Assembly: GCF_002443155.1 (NCBI RefSeq)
Contig: NZ_CP023667.1
Span: 682,001-746,000, forward strand
Length of the DNA: 64,000 nt
Direction of reading: 5' to 3'
Origin: Alcaligenes faecalis
GTDB taxonomy: Bacteria > Pseudomonadota > Gammaproteobacteria > Burkholderiales > Burkholderiaceae_B
Positions 26,683 to 36,236 of this stretch are shown here, piece by piece. Each line of letters starts with the position of its first letter. The stretch's first letter is position 1. Both the position numbers and the translations under genes were made by a program. The notes below the pieces were generated by a model, which was not told the DNA's origin, did no database searches, and saw only the letters and a program-made list of their open reading frames with translations.

Positions 26683-28305
26683 ATGAGCCAAGTTTCACAG
26701 GGTGGAGTACTGACACGGCGGCATTTTCTGACCATGGTCGGGTATGCCGCAGGTGGCGCGGCCATGTATCAGGCCATGATGCGCCTGGGCCATGCGGCGG
26801 AGGGCAGCTACGATGGCCCCATTCGCCTGGAGGGCAAGCCCAAGCCAGGGACCTCTGTGGTGATCCTGGGAGCGGGGCTGGCTGGCATGGTGGCCGCTTT
26901 GGAGCTGCGCAATGCAGGCTACAAAGTCAAAATCCTGGAATATCGCGAAAAAGTGGGAGGACGGAACTGGTCTTTGCACGGCGGTGACAGCTACACCGAA
27001 CTGGGCGGGGCCAAGCAGGATGTGAAGTTCGACAAGGATCAGTACATCAATCCGGGGCCTTGGCGTATTCCCTTTCATCACAGGGCCTTGCTGGACTATT
27101 GCAAGCGGCTCAAGGTCAAGCTGGAACCCTTTATTCAGTACAACTACAACGCGTACTTGCATAGCAAAGAGCATTTTGATGGCAAGCCCCAGCGTTTTCG
27201 CCATATCCATGCGGATTTCCAAGGACAGGTCTCCGAGCTTTTGTCCAAAGCCATCAATACTCAATCGCTCGATGCTCCCTTGTCCAAAGAGGACCAGGAA
27301 AAGCTGCTGGAGGCTTTGCGTAGTTGGGGAGCGCTGGATAAAAACATGGCCTATGTGAAAGGTCATGCCAGTTCCGAGGTCCGCGGTTTCGAGCGTGATC
27401 CGGGAGGTGGCCTCAATGCCCAGCCCGAGTTTTCCGAGCCCTTGAAGCTGGCTGATATTGTGCGCTCCAGCGTTTGGCACAATATGGGCATTCATGATTT
27501 GTACGAGTTTCAGCAGACCATGTTTCAGCCGGTCGGCGGCATGGACCAGATTGGCGCTGCGTTCGGTAAAGAGCTGGAGGGGCTGTTTACGTTTAATGCC
27601 AAGGTTACTGCCATCAAGCAGAACGATGGCAAGGTGACGGTCAGCTACAAGGATCAAAGCAAAGGCAGCGAGCACACTGAAACGGCAGACTGGTGCGTAT
27701 GTACCATTCCTTTGTCGATTCTCAGTCAGATCGATCTGGATGCCAGCAAGGAAATGCACGCTGCCATTGACGCAGTGCCCTACGCTCCCTCGGTCAAGAT
27801 CGGGCTGCAGTTCAAGCGGCGCTTCTGGGAAGACGATGACGCTATTTATGGCGGTATCAGTTACACGGACCTGCCCATCACCCAAATCTCTTACCCCAGC
27901 GGCGGCATGATGGCCGGTGGCAAAGGCGTCTTGCTGGGGGGCTATATGTTTGGCCCCAGCGCGGTGGAATGGTCCTCGCTTAGCCCCGAAGACCGGGTCA
28001 AGAAGGCATTGGAATATGGCGCGCAGATCCACCCGCAGTACAAGGATGAGTTCGAGAGCGGGGTGGCAGTGGCCTGGCATCGTGTTCCCTGGACATTGGG
28101 CTGCTATGGCATGTGGACCGATCAGACTCGGGCCGCGCATTACGAGAACTTGTGTCAGATTGATGGCCGGCTGGTTCTGGCGGGCGAGCATGCTTCCTAT
28201 GTCAACGCCTGGCAAGAAGGGGCGATCCTGTCCTCCCTGAATGCGATTTCCCGTTTGCATAGCCATATTGTGGGTAATCAACAAGCCGATTCCAAAGGAG
28301 CCTAG
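26683..28305 (+). CDS. Tat-exported flavin amine oxidase/dehydrogenase
   Basis: This 540-residue FAD protein of the monoamine oxidase fold has a twin-arginine signal (LTRRHFLTMVGYAAGG, RR at residues 12-13). The FAD-binding motif follows at about residues 59-87 (VVILGAGLAGMVAALELRNAGYKVKILEYREKVGGRNWS), then FQPVGGMDQI, and a C-terminal FAD motif LVLAGEHASYVNAWQEGAI. AAGGAG lies ahead of ATG 26683. The next gene, two bases away, encodes a c-type cytochrome, so electrons probably pass to cytochrome c and not to oxygen, as in the NicA2/CycN pair of nicotine degraders. The amine substrate is unknown. Confidence 0.88.
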   Translation: MSQVSQGGVLTRRHFLTMVGYAAGGAAMYQAMMRLGHAAEGSYDGPIRLEGKPKPGTSVVILGAGLAGMVAALELRNAGYKVKILEYREKVGGRNWSLHGGDSYTELGGAKQDVKFDKDQYINPGPWRIPFHHRALLDYCKRLKVKLEPFIQYNYNAYLHSKEHFDGKPQRFRHIHADFQGQVSELLSKAINTQSLDAPLSKEDQEKLLEALRSWGALDKNMAYVKGHASSEVRGFERDPGGGLNAQPEFSEPLKLADIVRSSVWHNMGIHDLYEFQQTMFQPVGGMDQIGAAFGKELEGLFTFNAKVTAIKQNDGKVTVSYKDQSKGSEHTETADWCVCTIPLSILSQIDLDASKEMHAAIDAVPYAPSVKIGLQFKRRFWEDDDAIYGGISYTDLPITQISYPSGGMMAGGKGVLLGGYMFGPSAVEWSSLSPEDRVKKALEYGAQIHPQYKDEFESGVAVAWHRVPWTLGCYGMWTDQTRAAHYENLCQIDGRLVLAGEHASYVNAWQEGAILSSLNAISRLHSHIVGNQQADSKGA

Positions 28306-28307
28306 TC

Positions 28308-28724
28308 ATGATGATGCGATCTCTAGCGGTTTTTCTGGCCTCGGGACTGTTGACCATCAGCCATGCGGACACGGCGGTGGTAGGGGGTGATACGGTCGTC
28401 TTTACCCAGAAAACCGGTCAGGAAATTTATGAGCAGGTCTGTGCGTCTTGTCACATGATCGATGGCAAGGGCGCTCAAGGGGCGGGCATGTATCCGTCCC
28501 TGTCCAAGAATCCGAAACTGGGGGCACCTGCCTATGTGGTGTTCATGGTGAACCAGGGCAATAAGGGCATGCCCGGTTTTGGTGGCGTTCTAAATGACGA
28601 GCAAATAGCCGAAGTCGTCAACTATGTGCGCTCTCATCTGGGCAATGAGTTCAGTGACAAGATCACGGCTAAGGATGTGGCAGGCCAGCGTCCCAAGGAC
28701 CATCAGTACTTCGATCTGAACTGA
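28308..28724 (+). CDS. Periplasmic c-type cytochrome
   Basis: The 138-residue protein has a signal peptide (SLAVFLASGLLTISHADT) and one haem-binding motif CASCH in IYEQVCASCHMIDGKGAQGAG. The axial methionine is probably in NKGMPGFGGVLNDEQIAEVVNYVRSHLGN. This is the class I cytochrome c fold. It begins two bases after the amine oxidase stop, with AAGGAG seven bases before ATG 28308, so the two are co-expressed. It is the likely electron acceptor of the flavoenzyme. Confidence 0.92.
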   Translation: MMMRSLAVFLASGLLTISHADTAVVGGDTVVFTQKTGQEIYEQVCASCHMIDGKGAQGAGMYPSLSKNPKLGAPAYVVFMVNQGNKGMPGFGGVLNDEQIAEVVNYVRSHLGNEFSDKITAKDVAGQRPKDHQYFDLN

Positions 28725-28742
28725 TCGCAGGTTGCTGGCGCT

Positions 28743-29237
28743 ATGCTGACACTGGATTGGAGCACGGTCTTCGCACTGGAAATGCCGGTGCTGGAGTCCG
28801 TGCTGCGAGGCACCGTGGTGTACTTTGTTCTGTTCATCCTGCTGCGGCTGGCGGGACGACGGGAGCTGGGCTCGCTGGGCGTTGCGGATTTGCTGATTCT
28901 TTTGCTGATTGCCGACGCCAGTGGCAATGCGATGTCAGGGGGCAGCAATTCCTTGACGGACGGTTTGCTGGTGGCTGCAACCATTGTTGCGTGGGGGTAC
29001 ATCGTCGATTGGCTGATGTACCGATTTCCGGCGCTCAATGCATTGGCAACGCCACGCAAGGTGTGTGTGGTCAGGGATGGGCAGTTGCAGTGGCGCAATA
29101 TGCGTCGAGAGTTTGTGACTCGGGATGAGATCTTGAGTGAAATGCGCCTGGCCGGGATTCAGTCGCTGGATGAAGTGGCGGCAGCTTATATCGAGCCTAA
29201 TGGCAAACTCAGCTTTTTGAAGGCGACATCGCCGTGA
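28743..29237 (+). CDS. DUF421 (YetF-like) membrane protein
   Basis: The 164-residue protein has three N-terminal membrane segments (VLRGTVVYFVLFILLRLAG, VADLLILLLIADASGNAM, GLLVAATIVAWGYIVDWLM) and a soluble C-terminal domain (residues about 95-160) with the DUF421 pattern VVRDGQLQWRNMRREFVTRDEILSEMRLAGI. The GRRELGSLGVADLL motif is characteristic. Members are related to spore and envelope proteins, with no assigned reaction. It follows the cytochrome by 18 bases and may share its transcript. Confidence 0.85.
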   Translation: MLTLDWSTVFALEMPVLESVLRGTVVYFVLFILLRLAGRRELGSLGVADLLILLLIADASGNAMSGGSNSLTDGLLVAATIVAWGYIVDWLMYRFPALNALATPRKVCVVRDGQLQWRNMRREFVTRDEILSEMRLAGIQSLDEVAAAYIEPNGKLSFLKATSP

Positions 29238-29270
29238 TTGGAACCGATCGGGAACAGGCAGGGACGCAGG

Positions 29271-29313
29271 CAAAGAAAAAGGCTTAGTTCACTGTGCAAT
29301 GAACTAAGCCTTT
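29271..29313 (-). terminator. Terminator of the second tRNA-Pro gene
   Basis: A 14-bp stem (29278-29291 with 29300-29313) is followed on the minus strand by TTTTTCTTTG. Its sequence differs from the terminator of copy 1, although its position is equivalent. Confidence 0.9.
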
Positions 29314-29323
29314 AATTCTTTAA

Positions 29324-29405
<82 letters not shown>

Positions 29406-29459
29406 AGACAAGCATAATAGAACGAATTCAGGGCTTCGTCAAGCCCTGCGCCCCCGGTT

Positions 29460-31349
29460 CTAGCGTTTTTGCAGGTGGGGCAGGGTGTAAGCCTGTTCGT
29501 GGTATGCCCAGCTAGGCCACAGGACGTGGGCCAGCGCTTCCTTGGCCAGTGCTTCGTCTATCTGTTCCAGCGGCTCGTACTTGTCCGGTGCGGTATAGCG
29601 ATACTGGCAAGGCGGCAGGTGGGGCATCAGCACGGTCAGAATGTCGCCTTTCAGATAACCGTAGTTCTCGAAGTATTGCATCATGGCTCGGTCGCTGTCT
29701 TGCTGGGTCAGGTCGCGCCCGATCATGGGGTGCTCGCTTTCAATGCCCATCAGGGACAGCAAGGTGGGAGCCAGGTCGATCTGGCTCATGATGCGTTCGT
29801 CCTGGCGGCTGGGAACGCCTGCACCCAGAATCAGGGCGGGAATATGGAAGTGGCGCAAAGGCACCAGGTTGGCACCGCCCACGCGCGAGTCGTGGTCAGC
29901 CACAATCAAAAATACCGTGTTGTCCCAGTAGTCGGATTCGCGCGCTTTCTTGAAGAAGTCGCCAATGGCCCAGTCTGCATAACGCACGGTGTTCTCTACG
30001 GTGGCGGGATCGCCTTCTACCTGGATACGGCCAGCCGGGTACTCCCAGGGCGAGTGATTGCTGACGGAAAAGGCCAGCGTCAGGGTGGGCTGCTCCTTGT
30101 CCTGGCCAAGCAACTGGTGCAACTTGTTGAACATATCCTCGTCGCTGGCGCCCCAGGTGCCGACAAATTCGGGGGACTCAAAGCTGGATTGTTCATATAG
30201 CTCGTCAAAACCGTTGCCCAGGAAAAAGCTCTTCATATTGTCAAAGTGGGCCTCGCCGCCATAGATAAAGCGCGAGCGGTAGCCTTGTTCCTTGAGCAAT
30301 TGGGCCAGGGTAAAGAAGCGGGTTTGTGAGCCGGGCAGGCGCAGTACGGCGTCGGCCACGGTTGGGGGGAAACCGGCGGACACGGCTTCCAGACCCCGTA
30401 CCGAACGAGTGCCGGTTGCGTAGGCGCGGCGGAAGTTCCAGCCTGTCTGGGCCAGCTTGTCCAGCTCGGGCGTCAGCTTGGCGCCGCCCAGATTGCTGAC
30501 ATATTGCGCACCCAGGCTCTCTTCCACGATCAGGACCAGATTGGGTTTGCGCTCGCGTTTCTGCGCGGGGGTTTGACGGTGCAGGGTGGGCAATGTGTCA
30601 GGCCCGGCAGGCATCGCGGCCGCATCGCGCACGATCTGGTTCATTTCGGCGGCATCCATGCCACCGTAAATGTCCTCGGCAGAGCGCTCGTTTTTCATGC
30701 TGTAGATGGCGTAGGCCACGTTGTACAGCGAGTTCAAGGGCAGCGTGTTGAGCATGCTGTCGCTGCTCCAGGCCACCGAAGAGGGGTTGATGGGGCGGTG
30801 TGCCAGGGTGCCACGTATCGCCAGCGCGCACAGAGCCGCGCCTGCCAGCATCCAGATGGGACGCAGCCACCAGCTCATGATGGGATCGGGGCCGATATGA
30901 CCAAAAATAGACCAGCCCGAGTACACAATCAGCCCAAGACCAATCAGGGCGATGCCTATCATCAGCTTGTAGCCTTTCCAGAGCATGCCCATCACTTCCT
31001 GGGGGTGCTTCAGGTAGTCCACGTACAGTCGGTTTGGGCGTGTGTCGTATTCAATAATGAACTGGGGCGTGGAGACTTCCAGCAAGGTCAGCAAGAACCA
31101 GGCGAAGGTAAACCAGATGGCGGCTACCGTCGTCATGGCGGGATAGTGTCCCAGCCAGGGAGCCAGCAAGATCACGGGGGCGCTCAAGGCGGCAATCATC
31201 AGTGCGTCGATACGCAGGCCGCCAATCAGAATGGGCAGCAGACCTCCGGCCTGACGCACGCGTGGCCATTGCCATAAGGCAAAAGCCAGCCTGAATGCGG
31301 TCAGCAAAATCAGGGCTGAAGGAATGAAAACGTAAACGAGATGGCGCAT
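29460..31349 (-). CDS. LtaS/OpgB-like membrane sulfatase (phosphoglycerol transferase)
   Basis: The 629-residue protein has five membrane segments in the first 170 residues (for example LVYVFIPSALILLTAFRLAFAL and LMIAALSAPVILLAPWL), then an alkaline-phosphatase-like sulfatase domain from about residue 280. The metal ligands start in NLVLIVEESLGAQYV, the nucleophilic Thr is probably in AYATGTRSVRGLEAV, and the C-terminal metal motif is LIVADHDSRVGG. Relatives transfer phosphoglycerol or phosphoethanolamine to periplasmic glucans or lipid A; which one cannot be read here. ATG 31349 is preferred over ATG 31400 because relatives start at the first membrane helix. Confidence 0.87.
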   Translation of the reverse strand: MRHLVYVFIPSALILLTAFRLAFALWQWPRVRQAGGLLPILIGGLRIDALMIAALSAPVILLAPWLGHYPAMTTVAAIWFTFAWFLLTLLEVSTPQFIIEYDTRPNRLYVDYLKHPQEVMGMLWKGYKLMIGIALIGLGLIVYSGWSIFGHIGPDPIMSWWLRPIWMLAGAALCALAIRGTLAHRPINPSSVAWSSDSMLNTLPLNSLYNVAYAIYSMKNERSAEDIYGGMDAAEMNQIVRDAAAMPAGPDTLPTLHRQTPAQKRERKPNLVLIVEESLGAQYVSNLGGAKLTPELDKLAQTGWNFRRAYATGTRSVRGLEAVSAGFPPTVADAVLRLPGSQTRFFTLAQLLKEQGYRSRFIYGGEAHFDNMKSFFLGNGFDELYEQSSFESPEFVGTWGASDEDMFNKLHQLLGQDKEQPTLTLAFSVSNHSPWEYPAGRIQVEGDPATVENTVRYADWAIGDFFKKARESDYWDNTVFLIVADHDSRVGGANLVPLRHFHIPALILGAGVPSRQDERIMSQIDLAPTLLSLMGIESEHPMIGRDLTQQDSDRAMMQYFENYGYLKGDILTVLMPHLPPCQYRYTAPDKYEPLEQIDEALAKEALAHVLWPSWAYHEQAYTLPHLQKR

Positions 31350-31591
31350 AAGAAAGTGGTCCTGGATCGACCTGATTACCACAGGCGGTGGCACTGGCAT
31401 CGAATTGCACGATTGTATGTCAGTTTAATGAGCAAACTATCCTGTTAAACGCGTGGGCTTGCCCAGGAAAAGTCGGCGGGCTAGCGGTTCAGAGTGTAAA
31501 GACGAAAAAAAAGCAGGCCGCTTTGAAAGACAGCCTGCTGTTAAGGAGGAGCTAGGGGGAGCCAGCCCTGTGTCCAGGGTTGGCTATAAGT
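31350..31591. other. Intergenic region between sulfatase start and iorAB end
   Basis: It holds the sulfatase promoter region, the iorAB terminator (31505-31539) and a second inverted repeat (31560-31585, arms AGCCAGCCCT/AGGGTTGGCT, no T tract). No gene is visible. Confidence 0.5.
31503..31539 (-). terminator. Terminator of the indolepyruvate oxidoreductase gene
   Basis: On the minus strand AGCAGGC pairs with GCCTGCT (plus arms 31512-31518 and 31533-31539) and is followed by a long T run. Confidence 0.88.
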
Positions 31592-34500
31592 TCAGGCAAC
31601 GCGTTGGCTGGGCTCGGTACGGGAACGGAACTGGCTGCGTTGCTGTTCACGCTGAGCGTAGGCTTTGACATGGCCCGCATCCTTGACATGGCCGTAGCCA
31701 CGGATCAGATCCGGGTAGTTCAACCAGCGCTGGGCCACTTCCATATTGTCCGCATCCAGGTGGGCGCTGACTTCATTCAGGTCAGCCAGATAGTCTTCAA
31801 TATTCTGACGTTCCTGACGGCGTTCCTGGGTGTAGCCAAAGATATCCAGCGCACCACCGCGCAAGCCGCGTAGACGGGCCAGAATCTTGAACAGGCTGCG
31901 GGTCGAAGGGCCAAACTTGCTCTTGATTGGCTGACCCTGGCTGTTCTTGCGACCGAGCAAGGGCGGAGCCAGATGGTATTCAATCTGGTAGTCCTTGCCA
32001 GGCTCACCCGCAAACTGGGCACGCAGCTTGTCCAGGAAGGCCGGGTCGGTGTACAGGCGGGCCACTTCGTACTCGTCCTTGTAGCTCATCAGCTTGGCCA
32101 GTTGCGTGGCGGCGATGCGAGTCAGGGGCAGAGCCTTGTCCTGATTCAGGCGCGATTCGCGTTCCATGACCTTGTTGATGGCGTCGCGATAGCGCTTGGC
32201 CCATGCCGGGTTCTGATACGCAGTCAGGTGCTCTTCCATGCGTTTGATCAGGGACTGCACGCTTTCAGGGAACGTGACTTCGCGGGCTTTGGGCGTCGCA
32301 CCTTCCATCAGGGCTTCGATACCTTTTTCAGCGGCCAGACGCCCCCATTGAAAGGCTTCGCGGTTGGCTTTGACGGCAACCCCGTTCAGTTCGATGGCGC
32401 GCAGCAAGCTGTCCATGTGCAGAGGTATCCAGCCACGCTGGAAGGCATAGCCCAGCAAGATGGGGTTGGCGTACAGGGCGTCACCCATGACGTGTACGGC
32501 CAGGGCATTGGCATCCAGATAGCGGATCTCTTTGCCCACGGCGCTTTCGATATCCGTGCAGGCCGTTTGCAGCGGGAATTTCCAGTGCGCGTTGCCGATC
32601 AGATCCGAGGTCGGGCTGGCAGCGGTATTGATAATGGTGTGTGTGCGGTCGCGGCTGACACGGCTCAGTACGTCCGTGGAGGCGCTGACCAGGGCATCAC
32701 TACCAATCAGCAAGGAGGCCTCGCCAGTCGGAACGCGGGTAGCGTGCAGCAAATCGGGCTGGCGTGCAATTTGCACGTGGCTCAGCACCGCACCGCCTTT
32801 CTGGGCCAAACCGGCCATATCCAGAACGCTGACACCTTTTTGCTCGATATGAGCAGCCATGCCCAGCAGGCCTCCTACCGTCACGACACCCGTGCCGCCA
32901 ATACCGGCGATCAGAATGCCGTAGGTCTTGTCCAGATCCGGCAGTTTGGGCAGAGGCAGATCGGCCAGATTGAAGGATTCCAGCGAGCGACCTTGGGCTT
33001 CCGGCTTGCGTACTTGTGCCCCTTTCAGGGTGACAAAGCTGGGGCAGAAACCGTTAACGCAGGAGAAATCCTTATTACAGGAGGACTGGTTGATGCGGCG
33101 CTTGGAACCCATGGGGGTGTCCAGCGGCTCAACGGACAGGCAGTTGGACTTGACCGAGCAGTCCCCGCAGCCTTCACAGACTGTGTCATTGATAAAGGCG
33201 CGCAGGGCGGGGTCCGGATAAGTCCCTTTCTTGCGGCGACGGCGTTTTTCTGTAGCGCAGGTCTGGTCATAGACCAGGATGGTGGTGCCGGGCACTTCGC
33301 GCAGCTCGCGCTGTACGCGGTCCAGCTCATCGCGGTGATACACAGGCGGGTTGCCAGCCAGGGTAACGCCCTTGAATTTCTCGGGCTCGTCGGTAACCAC
33401 CACAATCTTGCGTGCACCCTCGGCATGGACCTGGGCAATCACGTCCGTGACTTTCAGGATCCCGTCTACAGGTTGGCCGCCTGTCATGGCGACGGCATCG
33501 TTGTACAGAATCTTGTAGGTGATATTGGAGTTGGCCGCGATCGAGGCTCGAATCGCCAGAATCCCCGAGTGGAAATACGTGCCATCGCCCAGGTTGGCGA
33601 AGACGTGTTTTTCATCGGTAAAGGGCTGCTGACCAATCCAGGCGACGCCTTCGCCACCCATATGACTGAAGGTAGAGGTGCTGCGATCCATCCAGACTGT
33701 CATATAGTGACAGCCAATTCCGGCCATGGCACGTGAACCCTCGGGCACGCGAGTAGAGGTATTGTGCGGACAGCCCGAACAGAACCAGGGTTTGCGCTCC
33801 ACGCTGACGCGCGGCATGCGGGCTTCGCGGTCCTTGGCGTCCAGAATGGCCAGACGGGCCTGGATGCGGGCATGCAGTTCCTCTGGGAGATCCATGGTGC
33901 CCAGGCGGCGGGCAATGGCGCGCGCAATAATCGCGGGGGACAGTTCACCTTGAGGCGGCAGCAACCAGGGGGAACGCGACAGCGACCACTCGCCGCCACC
34001 GTGCTCGGTCTCGTCAAACTTGCCGTAAACCTTGGGGCGTACATCGTCGCGCCAGTTGTACAGTTCTTCTTTAAGTGCGTATTCCAGAATCTGGCGTTTT
34101 TCCTCTACCACCAGAATTTCGGACAAGCCAGTTGCGAACTGGCGGGCGTCCTGCCCGTCCAGGGGCCAGATACAGCCCACTTTAAATAGTCGGATGCCTA
34201 GCTCGGCACAGAGCTCGTCGGAAAGGCCCAGATCGGCCAATGCCTGGCGGGTGTCCAGATAGGCTTTACCGGCCGTCATGATGCCAAAGCGGGCTTCGGG
34301 CGAATCAATCTCGACGCGGTTCAATTTGTTGGCGCGCACATAAGCCAAAGCGGCGTACCACTTGTGGTTCATCATGCGGGCTTCTTGCGCCAGTGGCGGG
34401 TCTGGCCAGCGGATGTTCAGGCCATCGGCGGGCATGTCCTCGATCTCGGGCAGGACAATGTTCAGGCTGTCCGGGTCCAGGTCCACCGAGGCGTTCGATT

Positions 34501-35149
34501 CCACCACTTCGGTGACGCACTTCAAGGCCACCCATAGACCGGAGAAACGGCTCATGGCCCAGCCGTGCTGGCCAAAGTCCAGGTATTCCTGCACGTTGGC
34601 CGGATACAGCACGGGGATACCGGCGGCGGCGAAAACGTGATCGGACTGGTGGGCCACCGTGGAGGATTTGGCGCCGTGGTCATCGCCTGCCAGTACCAGC
34701 ACACCGCCGTGACGGGCGCTGCCGGCCGAGTTGGCATGCTTGAACACGTCCATGGAACGGTCCACACCCGGGCCTTTGCCATACCACATGGCAAAGGTGC
34801 CATCGAAGCGGGCACTGGGGTACAGATTGGTTTGCTGGCTACCCCAGACGGCGGTAGCGGCCAGATCTTCGTTCAGACCGGGCTTGAACACGATGTCGTG
34901 TTCTTGCAAGTGTTTGCTGGCCTGCCATAACGCTTGGTCTACGCTCCCTAGTGGGGAGCCCCGGTAGCCAGAGATAAAGCCTGCTGTATTCAGACCGGCG
35001 CGCCGGTCCCGTTCTTTTTGCAGCATGGGCAAGCGCACCAGGGCCTGGGTGCCGCTCATATAGGCGCGGCCCTTGGTGACAGTGTATTTGTCATCCAGGG
35101 ACACCGATTCCAACATGGCCTTGTAAGGTTTGTTGAGTGGGGCATTCAT
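31592..35149 (-). CDS. Indolepyruvate ferredoxin oxidoreductase, fused alpha-beta-gamma type
   Basis: The 1,185-residue protein joins all parts of a thiamine diphosphate 2-oxoacid oxidoreductase: the N-terminal domain (FISGYRGSPLGSVDQ), the TPP-binding domain near residues 440-600 (CSGCPHNTSTRVPEGSRAM, GDGTYFHSGILAIR), an iron-sulfur region CEGCGDCSVKSNC near 650, and the gamma domain GIGGTGVVTVGGLLGMAAH near 730. It oxidatively decarboxylates arylpyruvates, usually from aromatic amino acid breakdown, to the acyl-CoA. A LysR gene is divergent, 121 bases away. The symbol is left empty because the fused form is named inconsistently. Confidence 0.93.
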   Translation of the reverse strand: MNAPLNKPYKAMLESVSLDDKYTVTKGRAYMSGTQALVRLPMLQKERDRRAGLNTAGFISGYRGSPLGSVDQALWQASKHLQEHDIVFKPGLNEDLAATAVWGSQQTNLYPSARFDGTFAMWYGKGPGVDRSMDVFKHANSAGSARHGGVLVLAGDDHGAKSSTVAHQSDHVFAAAGIPVLYPANVQEYLDFGQHGWAMSRFSGLWVALKCVTEVVESNASVDLDPDSLNIVLPEIEDMPADGLNIRWPDPPLAQEARMMNHKWYAALAYVRANKLNRVEIDSPEARFGIMTAGKAYLDTRQALADLGLSDELCAELGIRLFKVGCIWPLDGQDARQFATGLSEILVVEEKRQILEYALKEELYNWRDDVRPKVYGKFDETEHGGGEWSLSRSPWLLPPQGELSPAIIARAIARRLGTMDLPEELHARIQARLAILDAKDREARMPRVSVERKPWFCSGCPHNTSTRVPEGSRAMAGIGCHYMTVWMDRSTSTFSHMGGEGVAWIGQQPFTDEKHVFANLGDGTYFHSGILAIRASIAANSNITYKILYNDAVAMTGGQPVDGILKVTDVIAQVHAEGARKIVVVTDEPEKFKGVTLAGNPPVYHRDELDRVQRELREVPGTTILVYDQTCATEKRRRRKKGTYPDPALRAFINDTVCEGCGDCSVKSNCLSVEPLDTPMGSKRRINQSSCNKDFSCVNGFCPSFVTLKGAQVRKPEAQGRSLESFNLADLPLPKLPDLDKTYGILIAGIGGTGVVTVGGLLGMAAHIEQKGVSVLDMAGLAQKGGAVLSHVQIARQPDLLHATRVPTGEASLLIGSDALVSASTDVLSRVSRDRTHTIINTAASPTSDLIGNAHWKFPLQTACTDIESAVGKEIRYLDANALAVHVMGDALYANPILLGYAFQRGWIPLHMDSLLRAIELNGVAVKANREAFQWGRLAAEKGIEALMEGATPKAREVTFPESVQSLIKRMEEHLTAYQNPAWAKRYRDAINKVMERESRLNQDKALPLTRIAATQLAKLMSYKDEYEVARLYTDPAFLDKLRAQFAGEPGKDYQIEYHLAPPLLGRKNSQGQPIKSKFGPSTRSLFKILARLRGLRGGALDIFGYTQERRQERQNIEDYLADLNEVSAHLDADNMEVAQRWLNYPDLIRGYGHVKDAGHVKAYAQREQQRSQFRSRTEPSQRVA

Positions 35150-35270
35150 GAGTTTGTCTCCTGCAAGAAGGATTGTTTTCGTGCAAGTTGTTGTAGTTTG
35201 TTCTTTAGTCTAGGGCAGCTTTTTGTTATCGTAAAATCAAATTTACGTGTACCTGATATCTGAAAAACGG

Positions 35271-36230
35271 ATGGCTATGAAACACGAAGTGACCCTGAGA
35301 CAGTTCCGATATTTCATTGCTGCGGCGGTTAGCGGGCAGTTCTCGGCGGCGGCCCAGGCGGAGAATGTCTCGCAGTCGGCCATCAGCAATGCGGTGCAAA
35401 GTCTGGAGCGTCAGCTCAATGTGGCTTTATTTGAACGCTTGCCCCACGGCGTGGAGTTGACGCCACAGGGGCAGGCGTTTTTTCACCACGCCCATCACGT
35501 GATTGATGCGGTCAGTGATGCACTGAATCACGCAGATTTGCGTCGCCAAAATATCGAAGGACAAATTCGGGTGGCCGCGGGCTATACGGTTCTGGGCTAT
35601 TTTCTGCCTGATCTGATCAGCCGTTTCAAGCACAGTTATCCCAATATCGACATCGAGCTGGTGGATATGGAGCGCCCCGAAATGGAAGCGGCCTTGCAGG
35701 ACGAGCGCATCGATCTGGGTGTTGCTATTTTGTCGAATATCACCGATTTGGCTTTGTTCGGGCACCATCGCCTGAGCAGTTCCCGCCGTCGTTTATGGGT
35801 GTCCGATCAACACGCTCTGGCCAATGAGTCCAGCGTGTCCCTGGAGCAGATCAACAACTATCCCTACATCTTTCTGACGGTAGACGATGCCGATACGGCG
35901 GCCATGCGTCATTGGGGCAGCCCCGGCTTTCCGGAGCGCATCGCTATGCGGACGCGCTCCCTGGAGGCGGTGCGCGGTTTGGTGGCTTATGGCTTTGGAG
36001 TGACGATCTTGTCAGATATGGTTTACCGGCCCTGGTCTCTGGAAGGCAAGCGTATCCATGCCATCGGGATTCATGACCCGGTCGAGTCGGTAGAGGTAGG
36101 CTTGTTGTGGCCCAAAGGACGTGAGCCAGGAGGATTGGTGGCCTTGTTCCAGCGTTTTCTGATCCAGGCCTGTGATCATGATATGGCCCGCGCCGGCATG
36201 GGAAGCCGACGCGGTGGGGGACTGTTGTAG
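35271..36230 (+). CDS. LysR-type transcriptional regulator
   Basis: The LysR winged helix is at residues 5-65 (LRQFRYFIAAAVSGQFSAAAQAENVSQSAISNAVQSLERQLNVALFERL), followed by an effector-binding domain. The 319-residue form starts at ATG 35271; ATG 35277 is equally possible, and neither has a strong binding site. It is divergent from the indolepyruvate oxidoreductase gene, which it probably regulates. It ends six bases before the convergent phospholipase gene. Confidence 0.9.
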   Translation: MAMKHEVTLRQFRYFIAAAVSGQFSAAAQAENVSQSAISNAVQSLERQLNVALFERLPHGVELTPQGQAFFHHAHHVIDAVSDALNHADLRRQNIEGQIRVAAGYTVLGYFLPDLISRFKHSYPNIDIELVDMERPEMEAALQDERIDLGVAILSNITDLALFGHHRLSSSRRRLWVSDQHALANESSVSLEQINNYPYIFLTVDDADTAAMRHWGSPGFPERIAMRTRSLEAVRGLVAYGFGVTILSDMVYRPWSLEGKRIHAIGIHDPVESVEVGLLWPKGREPGGLVALFQRFLIQACDHDMARAGMGSRRGGGLL

Positions 36231-36236
36231 AAGTGC

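Noticed and set aside
31973..33736. 587-residue open frame antisense to the indolepyruvate oxidoreductase gene
   Set aside because: It lies fully inside a strongly supported gene and has shadow-like composition.
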